Source: Corbicula japonica | Lineage: Eukaryota; Mollusca; Bivalvia; Venerida; Cyrenidae | Assembly (NCBI GenBank): GCA_038501625.1 | Contig: JAZAYU010000015.1 | Coordinates: 4,920,991-4,984,990, forward strand | Length of the DNA: 64,000 nucleotides | Reading direction: 5' to 3' | Shown: in pieces, positions 36,701 to 48,700 of the stretch | How the letters are laid out: each line of letters opens with the position of its first letter | Position numbering within the stretch: the first letter of the stretch is position 1 | Made by a program: the position numbers and the translations under genes | The notes under the pieces: generated by a model | What the model saw: the letters and a program-made list of their open reading frames with translations, nothing else | What the model was told of the DNA's origin: nothing | The model's database searches: none

Positions 36701-39700
36701 TACCATGGCAGACCGAGAACCGAGTGGATGGCAACTGTGACTGCAACAACCAACATGTCCAGGTGATAACCGACTCCTTTCTGTAAACATTCACAGATAT
36801 TAAGAATTAACACGATGTTATGTTATGTAAAAATAGGAAATAAATGTATCAAAATACTGACTGGTTTATATCAGGGTTCTTTTTTAACATATTTAAGCAT
36901 AGAAGATAAAAACAGTTTCATGAATATTTTGTCTTAAATGCATTTTTTTCTTAAAAAAATGGGGAATATTTTTAAAAAAAACTTATCACATTAGTGATTC
37001 GTTTAAAATCATTAAATATGAATTGTTCAATTGTGAAAATGGTCTGCTGTACGTTAATTTCAAGATCAAAACCGATTTAACTGTTAAAATAGTGGCAAGA
37101 TAGTGAAATAGTGGCAAAAGTCTGTAGACTAATGTTTGAATTAACGCATCTAAATACAACATTTGTTTTTAAAATCAAACATGGAGAAGATTGTAATAAT
37201 TTGAAAGTTTCTTTGACATTAAATTGCAAATTGTCTCCTGTAAATATTTTTATATTAATTTGCTGAAATCTTAGTGCTGTTTATAAATAAGCTGGAGTCA
37301 TAAAACATGTTGTTTGAGCAATTGTTCAATTCTACAGTAAAACTTTATTAAAACTTTTCTTGGCGAAAGAAAATAAAACTGAGACTAGAGCTCTGAAACT
37401 GAGACAAGCCTCCAAAAAAGTGAATCGGAGTTTTGAGACTTGATATCAGTCTCAGTGTTATGATCTTGGGACAAGCTTACCTGCAGTTTGTTTTCCTTTC
37501 TGTTAACAATGACAGCTGTGATCTGCTGGTCCAAGAAGATCAAAATCACCGACAGTATAGCTGGGAGAGCCGCAGCAAGTGCCAGCCACCAGGGGTTCTT
37601 GTCGCTAAATGGGTTGACAAGCCATCCGCCGCGGTCAGGTCGGGTCGGCTGAAAATAAAGTGACATTAGCACAACACGGGTCTTTGTTAGCAGTTGCTTT
37701 GTTTCCAACCTGAATATTCGGAAACTATCAAGTTCGAATCGGTTTTTTTGCGATTTTATCACCTCAATGATATTAACGAAGCATACATGTATTTCGAAAA
37801 ATGATAAATGGCACAAGTATTTGCCTGCGTGAAACGGCATCTGCATTAATATTTTTCCTCTAAAAATTGACGAAAAATCAAAGTCGTTCACCTGGAAGAT
37901 TAACTAGTATGTAGTGTACCTGGAATTTGTTAGGCACGAGCAGTTTTGGGGTTCCAATACCAACTAACATGTCAATCACGACGAAAATAATGATGGACAA
38001 CAACACGGCGAAGTCACTGATCAGCTGCCGGATGAAAGTCGGGAATATGGTCGTCAACTTGAAGTCTTTGAGGACAACGCCCAGGCCGAAGGTACCCAGA
38101 AATAGGAGAATACTGAAGAAGAACACGTCGGCCACAAATTTAGGAGGGTGACAGCCAGCTCCGATGGCATCACCGCCGTATTTCTCACAATTGTCGGCGC
38201 TCAGGGAAAGCCAGTCGATACTGCCATTCATAGAGAGTTCCATTTTGGTTATGTTATTGCAGATCTCTGTAAAGTTCTTGCCCACTGAAACAAACAATAC
38301 TGACGGTATAGGTAAACGAAGGCGCATATCATGTCATGTAATTTCTGATTAAATTCTACCGGAAAAAAGGAATAGGTCCGGTACTTCACATGGATTTTAA
38401 GCTGTTCTCGTCCAAAGGTTGTTTTGAACTATAAGATAAACTTTGAACGGGTGTTCGTCTGCGTAAGTATCACGATATCATCCTGGTAATGTAATTGAAT
38501 AGCGTTCTTTCTAACAAAAGATAGTACTCCGGGAAATGAATATTTAAAAAACAACAAGATAGAAAAGTTGATCTGAAAAATACAGAAGTGGCGAACGCTC
38601 GTGCACGTGAAGTATGGTAGTATGAGCACAGTTTTACTTTAGTTATATACACATGTATAAGCACGTTATTACTTGAAGTGTAGTTTAAGCGCTGTTAATC
38701 TTGCTCAGTTGCATCAACGTGTAGTATGAGCACTGTATATACCCTTCTTACTCACACGCTCGATTCAACCTGCTTACTCACGTTCACCTCTAGTACTCGG
38801 TTTAACATGTTTACCCACTTGCACGTGAAGTTTGAGCTCAGTACTACGTGCTTTCTAACTTGCACTTATAGAATGAGCTATATAATATGTGCTTACTCGT
38901 GCGCGTGTAGTTTGAGCTTCGTACAACGTGCTTACTCACATGCACGTGTAGTTTGAGTTAGGTACTACATGCTTACTTGTGCGCGTGTAGTTTGAGCTAG
39001 GTACTACGTGCTTACTCACTTCCGCGTATAGTTTGAGCTAGGCACTGCGTGCTTACTCCCGTGCACGTGTAGTTTGAGCTTGGTACTACGTGCTTACTCG
39101 TGCGCGTGTAGTTTGAGCTAGGTACTACGTGCTTACTCACGTGCACGTTTAGTTTAAGCTATGTACTACGTGCTTACTCACGTGCACGTTTAGTTTAAGC
39201 TCGATACTAAGGGCTTACTCACGTGCAAGAGTAGTAAAAGCTCGGTACTATGTGCTTTATCATGTGCGCGTGAAGTATGAGCCCAGGACCACGTGCTTAC
39301 TCATGTGCACTTGTTGCATTAGCTCGGTTCTACCTGTTTTCTCACGTGCACGTATACTATGAACAAGGTACAACGTGCTTGGGCACATGCATGTATAGTA
39401 TGAGCCCTGTACACGTGCACGTTTTTTTGGTAGAGGTGTTAGTTACGATTAATTTACTTCTCGTTTATAATGTCAGAACACCGCCTGTTTCATGCAGTGT
39501 AAGCTAAATTTTCCACATCCGATTAAAAAAACTTATCTGGAATGCACAACGAATGCATTTTTTTTGTTAAATTAGAATCTTCCAGTACAGTCAAGCTTGT
39601 CTTCTTAAGACTATTTATGTGGGTTCGAAATAATACATCGATGACTTGCGAAAGGTAGAAGGAATAGTGAATCGTTATCCACTGATGATTGGTAAAATTC

Positions 39701-42700
39701 GGGAGAGTTTGAGCAGGAAATTACTCAGTAAAATGCAATTAGCAAGTAATGTGCCTTCTTTAAAGTGGTGTATCAGAAAAAAACGCCATGTTGCTATTGA
39801 AGTTTGTATCAACAAAACAGATGGGTGCAACTTAGACAGTTAACTGCACAGTAACTTAAAATTAATGATATGTTTATACTTACTGTCTGTGGCGCCACTA
39901 GTTACTGTGGCCATTGTGGTTGTGAAAATGACACTACAATTCGGAGCAATACATTCGCAGTCTGTAGGTATGGGAACTTCCGGATTAGTATTTATGGGAT
40001 ATTTGCTCTCGATCTCGAACAGTTTCTTGAACGCCTCGACAATAAAGATGATCGCAATAAGTGTGGCGAAGCTCTCCTCAGTGAATCGGGTGATATATTT
40101 GACCAGGGCGCTCAGATTGAAGACCACGATGACCAAGATCATTGCAGCTGTCCAAAACCCGATCCAGCAACGAGCTGGGAGAAAATCCCAGCCATTGTCT
40201 CTGTAAAACAACAAGCCTCATAACATGAGTCAATAACATAGAAAAGAAGAGCGCACATTTTTCATATGACGGTATAAAATATAATTACACGTTACCACAA
40301 ACAAAAAAGGAAACAGAAAAAATATAGTTTACTCTAAAATTTTTTCCGTCTGGTCAGGATGTGGCCTTTCCTGATATGCTTATTTCACTTTATCATTGTT
40401 TGCGTCGTATGGAGGCTGTTAAAAGCCTCCACGTACATTCAGTCAGTGTTGTTATCAATTACGCCCCTTGAAATCCGAACAGGATGGTACATAATCTTGT
40501 CAAAATTAAGCTGTGCTCAAACAGGTGCTTGGCGGCGTGGACAATAATAAACACTTCCATTTGTGTCAAACCGAACCTGCAATATTCAGGTTATTTGACA
40601 TGTTCGGTGTTCGGTGGATTTCAAGAATCATTTGTTATTTATTTATCTGTGTAGAAAAAAATGAACTTAGTCGTTGGTGGAAGAGGTAAAAGTTTGGTCG
40701 TCATCTGACCTGTATCACAGTTTATCGAGACGGAAACTTTATCAATATGGTATACACTCATCTAGAGACACTAGATGCCAACAAGAAAATACAATAAACA
40801 AAAAAGCATTGTTCACACATGTATGACATTTCTTGATATTTTTAAACCTGTAATAACAGCTATTGAATCAGATCTCGGTGAGTTGGCACTAAGTCAACTG
40901 ATGCAAAGGTTGCATGTTCACGAATACAAAAGGTGGTACCAGTAATATTCAAATCTAATACGTAAGGTATTAAGACTGATCGGTAAGCCGATTAAGATTA
41001 AATTATAATACTTGGGTTTGTTTTTGAAAGACCTAGATGAATTATTCGATGTAAAGGGTCCGCTCTTGTAAAAAATATCTTTATTGAAAAAAGCGTCTTA
41101 CTAAAATACATTGAAAGTTTTTTTTTTGCTTTTAATAATATATTAATTTTGAAATGCTAATATAACATTACAAACACCTTGTTTTGCAAATGTAGTATTT
41201 CTGGTTTCCCACTTACTTGCAGAGGTTGAATATAATCATCTCCAAGACCAACATGGGACCAGTGCTACCGAGGATGTTAAGGGGCTGACCAGAGAACAAG
41301 GCGAACAGGATACCAGTTATTGCCGCAGCAAATATACACTCCATCACACCCTAATGATCGCAAACATAAGTAAGTCAAAGTTTAATATTGTCATATCTTT
41401 TACCATAAACTACTTGTTTTTTGTTCTTTGCAGCATTTAATATATATGATTGTTTTCTAGATTCATTTTATTTGATTAAAACATATTTAAGTATTGATGC
41501 CTTTACTGACTGGTTTTTCGCGAAAATTGATTTATATCTTCACATATAACGCATCTTTAAATTTCTAACAGGTTTATTCAATATTACTCGTTTCCGCAAG
41601 CGCTAAATTACGTTTTAATTTAGCTCTCAAAAACTCATATAATTTATGATACATTTATATAAAACAATTTGACAATAACTACCATATACTGGTCTGTGGC
41701 TTGACCGAGAAGACCCCCGAACGTGACATTTGGGGTAAATGTTCCGAGGAAGACGTACACGAACGCTGCTAGACACTGAATGTGGATCCCGTCCTTGTAA
41801 TCCGACCAATACCAAGGCAGCTTCCGCTTAACGTCTTGAATAAGGCCGTGAAAAGGTCTGAAAGTCGACAAATAATTCAACATTTTATGAGCCTTATTCA
41901 TGGTAAGATGATTTTGTCAATTTCATTTGAACGGTTAAACACCATTGCTTGACAAAGAAACTGGAAACAAAAAGCAGCCCTGTAGATTCTGCTTGATTAC
42001 TTGAGATTAGTTCAACACCTGTCTGCTGCTGAATGCCACTATATCAAACAGGTTTAATATAGCCGAGCTTGCAGTGGTCTATCTATTAATTTGAATTATG
42101 GATAAGAAAACGATCATTCAATAAAATGTATCTTTCAGACTAGTAAATGAAGTTTTAAATATTCAGTCAAAACAACGATACTTAATAGTACATATCACAG
42201 CTAATTTCTCTCCTTACAGTCACCCAACACATTTTAACAAATAAACCTAGATTTGTTATGTATATTAAGTTATGTATATTGAATTCGTCTGCGTTGAAAC
42301 ATAAACGTAGCGTTTCTTAAGCGTCTATTGTTGCGTTGTTTCATAAAGCACTTTAGTTAAAACTAAATGGATTTCTACATTTCTAATCTATTCAGCTTTT
42401 GATTTGTCAATATCAATTTATCGGACCTCTCTAACTTTGAGTTTCTGATAATCATTATAACAGTTTGTGCACACCAGTTTCAGGTCATTGACATATGACA
42501 AACTGAGAGGACAGGCTTGATGCGCGGACGAAATCCACTGCTTTCGGAGTTGTTCTACTATCGTAAGTGTTATTATTTTGATATTTTGGAAAATTAATAA
42601 TTTTGTCATTATTGTGTCTTACATTTTGGACATAGCCAGTGTAGGATCGTCACCATGTCCCATGGCTTCGTCGTCGTCGTGATGGCCAGACTCTATCAAC

Positions 42701-45700
42701 TGCGCCGCCGACATCGTCCTGTGCATCTGAATAATGTACTCCCAAGTTTACAATGAAGTCGTGGAGGAAGGAAGATTGAAATCGATATGCCATGTTTTTA
42801 TCATATAACATTTTATAATCGTTATATTCTTTAGGAAGTACATGTAAAAACTGAATAAACTTTTGGAAGCAATTATGAACTTTTAAAAATCGCTGTATGA
42901 CAAAAGTGATTTTTAAAACTCAAATGTTTCAAGGAATGATGATTTGTGAAATCCAGCCCAAAATTGTGTACAGGCTAGTTTTGGGAAACAGCTTCACCTG
43001 TGATTGTACTTTAGATGGTGGCTCAATTCGGATTTTCGGGTTCCATTCGGAAGGTGGCAGTACCGTCACTTGCTCAACAAACTCGTCAAGCCCAGCGACG
43101 AGGTCCGAGATATTCCGACACTTGTAAGCAACCTCTCGGAATACCTAACACACAAATTTAAACACCTCATCATTTCCACAATTATGATTGCACATTTAAA
43201 TATGGTTTTCACGGATTATCTTAAAATGTTTTTAAACAAATCATAAATATCTTTACTTTACCTTCAGTGTTGTTCGAGAATAAAATTTGTATATTCATTA
43301 CAATTACTATAAACATTTCACGTAAACTGAAACACCTGTACATTTGAAAGCTTAGCAATCATTAATGTATGAACAATTTGTCACATCATTTCTTTTTTCA
43401 TGATTGTATGACATAGAAAAATGTGGTAAATTATTTATTCCAAATTATTTATTGTAAAAGCAGATGAATTAATTACAGAATATTTTTTGCTTTATCTCCG
43501 AATGTTTACTTTCTTTTTTTTTGAAACATTATCCGAGTTATCGGCGGTATGTTATAGACCTAGTTATACTCAATGAAAATAGACATAGGAAAGCTTACAT
43601 CGTCTGTCATCATGGTAGCAATACATCTGCCAACCTCTCGGCAGTTAAACCCTGTAGGTCCAAACACACACACCACAAATCTGAAATACGTTCGAAACAA
43701 TATCAACTTGAACTTGTGTAATCATTGTCATTAACTGTACAGATAGAAACTGGTTAAAAACATAATAAGATATTGAGCTTTTGCATTAGCTGAAACCAAG
43801 CACATGAGCTTGCAGTTTTGTAATGTAGATATACATTGATCGTGCATTTTGGTTATACTCTGCTTTGAACTAGTAGCCTGTGTGACGAAAGTATCGATAA
43901 AAACTGGATAGTGAAGAATATATGTTAGGATTTACTATTTACCTCAAGTATTTTTACTTTCATTACTAAAATGATAGGGAAATAGTTTTTATCATGTTTC
44001 ACCAATGGTTTTACTCATGTTGATGATAGGATACGTTCTTTCAGAAGTACAAGTAAGTTTTAACTTACAAGTTTCATTTTGAAGTCTTTGACTACAAGAC
44101 GCTGCCGCGGGACAATTTGGTTACCTGCTATCACACGTGTGAAGAATATTTGAAATGATTGGAAATACCTTGTAGGGAGCTTGACTTCAGAGATTCCCTC
44201 GAGAAGGCGAGCTTCCTTGAGCCGAATCAGGATCATAATTGGGCTCTCGAGTTCCACAGTCTCACCAACCATGGCATTACAAACTTCAGAACCCTTCGGA
44301 ATCTTCCTCATAAACGCGCTGTTTGGCTATAAAATACGTGTGTAAGATACATGTAAATGTTTGATGGATGAAGGAAATGGAATCTCTAGCTATCAATAAT
44401 CTGCTATATAATGAAAAATATTTTAGATTTTAAAAAAGCACTATTGAAGATGTATATGCGTCAAGTGCAAATGGAACTTAATAAGAAGTGTGCGTACTCA
44501 TGGATACCAGGTTCAAGCATTGAAATCTCATTGAAAAACCAATCAAACCTGTGAAGATGACAAATACCTTGTAATCCTGAGACACGAGGCCCTCGAGATC
44601 GCTGACACTTCCATGTGAGCTCATACTGGTCATACTGGCAACGCTTGCTGTAAAACAACAGCAAACACATTTACCTAACTGAACGAGCTAATTTCTTTGT
44701 TGTTACCTATATTGGGTAAGCAGGTGCAGTCACTGACTGTTCTAATGAAATAAAGACAACAACATTATATTAAACTGTTGTTTGCGCCACCAAAACACGC
44801 AATAACAGCACTAGAGCGTTGTTTTGTGTCACATTTCTTCAAGTTCGAAAAAATAACTCATCGCTACATATATAGATGAAAGTAACAAATAGATGTCTCT
44901 CAATTACTAGACTGAAAAGTCCGTATTTCTAGCCGTGTAAAATTTCCTTATTCTTCATTGCCTTATCCATAAGTACTGTGTTTTCGTATTAGTGCGCAAC
45001 ATATTGATTGAGCCTTTTCCTCATTGATTTAGACTACGTCATTATCATGATTATGGTAATTACTTTGTCATTTATTATGTAAAGTATCATGTAGGAGACT
45101 TACTGAAACCAATATAAAACTTTTTCAAGTTGCCTAAGGATTCAGTAGGAGTGATTATCGTGGTATGAGTCTGTAAATGCATGCTATTTTCGAGAGTGTT
45201 TCTTACGAGCATCGATAACAACCTGCTCTATGGAGAAAATGAATGGACAATAAAAAAAGAAAATAAATTTTTTAATACTCGGGAGATCTACCTGAGTCAT
45301 GAAATGTGACGAAATCATGGATAACCTTCAAATAGCAGAGTCTTCATTATTACTACAGCTGTCCATGCCTTGTGACCTTCAATAACGTTTCTATTTCTTT
45401 TCAAATTTGTTACAAAATGTTGGTGTACATAGGTGTTAGGGGTGTTAAATTTTGACAAGAATGTGTATTAGTGAAGTAACGATGCATTATCAAAGTACAG
45501 ACCGGAGGCATCAAATTATGTAAAAGTTAAATGAGGCTTAATGAGATAATGTTGTCTGGCTTTAATACTTATATCTTCACAGGAATGTTTACAAATGACG
45601 AACGCCATTAAATGTCTTTATTCTACCTCGTGTTCAATATAGTTTTGTAACCGCAATACGGAATTGATGGCACAATGTGGGATTCCATTTAGTTAAATTT

Positions 45701-48700
45701 CATGTAAATGCAATCTGTGGGGTGCAAATAATGAAGAAATAATTCTCAAGTAACTTCTTCCGTCAATATGAATTATCTCCCGGGACTAGGAATGCTACCT
45801 TGCGAGGACATTACAATCTACATACAATAGAAGTATTTACATTCGAACTTCTTTCAATTGATGTGTTTTGCATAATAATAAAATGTATTTGTATTCTATA
45901 TAAGGGTTTTTATCGTTATTTACAAAAAGACCATATGAACGACGCCGTTAGGAGTGCACCAATCACTTCAAGTTTTGAGAGGATATTGCAAGCCACGGAG
46001 AACTCTCAGAGGCAAATTTCTGGTAAATGCTGAAATAATTTATTTTTCAGATTAACAACATAAACATATCACAAATGATGCCTCTGTACTTTCTCTTAAA
46101 TAAGGACTTAACGCAAAGCTCGATTGATTACAACGAACTGATCATGGTAACACACAATCTGGAATAATAATATATAGGGCTAGTTAATGGTTCTCTGCCA
46201 AGTTTTAATAACAACATGCGGTCTTCAATATGACAAACAGCAAAACATACCATAAGGGGTACAATTCAGTCATACAATAGGCCATTTGAAAAAAAAAGAA
46301 AGTAAAAAAACACGGTTTACAGCTGTATTTCCCCACCTATTAACTGCGGCTCAAACTGACTTTACAGATGAAGCCCTGAGCTGGAGGTTATAAACCTGAG
46401 TTTGGAAACCAGTCTCAAATCTGAAGCATCTGATTGGCTGAAATGGCGACCAGTCGCCATTTCAGCCAATCAGATGCTTGAGATTTGAGACTAGTTTCCA
46501 TGCTCAGTTTTATAACCCTGGGCACTGATCGAACGTGTCAAACGGATTACACATTGGATTCGAAATTATTTAACGTTAAATCGAGATGATCGAACATATA
46601 AAAGGCCTGAACACGTGACAAAATGAGACTTACATACTCGTGCCAAAAAGAGTAAAAGGACGGAAAGAAGCAATATGGAAGACAAAACTTAAGTGCACGA
46701 CGAAACAACGGACTGACTGTAATACGGATTTATTAAAATATCACTGACCAACACCGTGAAGTTCCCTTGCTGCTCTCTTCTCCTCTTTTGGTCTGGGCTG
46801 GTGGCTGTGCTTGTGTTTACGGAGAAGAATATCTCTCATATATTGTCGCAACTTAGAATCCAAGTGACCCTCGTCTATCCAGTGGTCCAACAGGGCGTCT
46901 GAAACAATTTAAACTACAGTCACCAAGGCAGCTGTTGTTTCTCTCAAAATCGAAACAAACTCGCAAAATCTGGCAGAATATTTATGTAATTATTGAACAA
47001 AATTGGATCGAAGCAAACGACAGTAACAAAGTAACTTTGCATCTTAATAGTCTGGTAGCGCTAAATCCGTGGCCTGACTATAACTGAAAAGGAATCCAAG
47101 AACAACGATGACATGTAATCTTTATGTCTCTTTCAAAAAATTCTCCATTAAGCAATCACTCAAGATACAAGGTCGTCTCTATATATCGGAAGAAAACTAC
47201 CGGTACTGAATGAATGTTTATGCAAATGTCACAGTTGTTCAAGACATCATATGTTAACATCAAACAATATATTAATAAGGCACTAACGTACTGCACCAGT
47301 GCGTAGACAGACACTGTAAGTGTATCAAACACGCTGGTGAGTACTTCCGGAACGGGTAATGATATGTTTTGAAAGCATATACTGATGTCGCGACGTGTGC
47401 CGCGGGTTGGTTGATTGCCTTGTTAAATTGTTTGCAAAATCTTTATGATTACATATTTTACTTTGCAACTACCCATACATGTAACAAGTAATATCTTTAA
47501 CAAGTGTTAAATTGGCATAAACGTCAATTCAATATTTTTAATTTGGATTCATAAAAAAATTGTCTCCGATTTATTAGGACAACCTCGTTTGACGTCATAA
47601 ACGACTAATTTTGGCACAAAATCACGCGAACTGTCAGAAGAAAGGGTAAAATGAAGAAATGTGTATTATTTAAATCACCTGTGAGTTCTCCCATTGAGTA
47701 TACATCGAGGTCCAACATGAGTCCTCCCTCCAACAGCAACTTCCTGGTTTGTAGCATGGAATGCATAGATAACGAGGCGACGTGAGGTTTAGACCATCTC
47801 TTACCACCTTCTTCAACAACTTCCTCAAACTTTACCCATCTAGAGTGTTATTATAAATGACATTAGAAAATATTTCTAATTAAAAAGACAAAAAAAGCGT
47901 TCTGTGCGAAAATGAATTTACTAGTAGAAGGCGCAGACAATCATGGTACTTCCTGTTTGTAAAATATTCAAAATTAAAAGTATAAAACTAAATATTAAAT
48001 ATACATTATTGTATGTATAAAAATGCCGAATAATGCAGATATCTAACCTGTATTATAAGGAATACAAATAATTGCCTTGTGGCTTCCCTACGTTTGGCTG
48101 AATAAGAACATACTGCAGATGCATGCAATGTAAAACAAAAAGCAATACCTTGCGGTTTCCCTCCATTCCCAGTTTCCCGCGTAGCTCTTCAATGTATCAA
48201 GCTGACAGAAAACATTGTGGCTTGCATGAGCCTTGTCTTTGACACTGTTGAGCACGTTTTGCACGATATCGGAAGGAAAATAGTCAGTTTCATTGTAATT
48301 TGGGACACTGGAATGGTCGCTTTGATCTGTAATTTAATTGAAGTACATTTTTCGCAGAGAAATTCATGATCTATGAGTCTAAGAGTGAATCAGGCTAGTA
48401 ACTTAATGTAATGTATATCAGCTAAATAAAATTGTGGATTTAGCCATTAAACAATAGCAAGGTTAAGAAAAACATTAACCTAACTGACTACCAATGCAGT
48501 TTAATCCTTGCAGACAAAAAAGGACGAACGCAAACGTAATAACAAAGAACTGAGTAAACATATAAACTGTAGAACTTTGAATTAAGCTACGAGTTTAGGA
48601 ACAGTCGGACAAATTAGCAAGCGAGAAAACTCACAAATGTTTCACTGTGCCATTAATGTGGAGCCGATCGCAAATCACATGAGAAATAGATGAAAATTAC

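Noticed and set aside
39865..40223. Plus-strand reading frames of 113-117 codons
   Set aside because: They are antisense shadows of the 317-nt transporter exon, whose sense frame carries the YITRFTEE signature.
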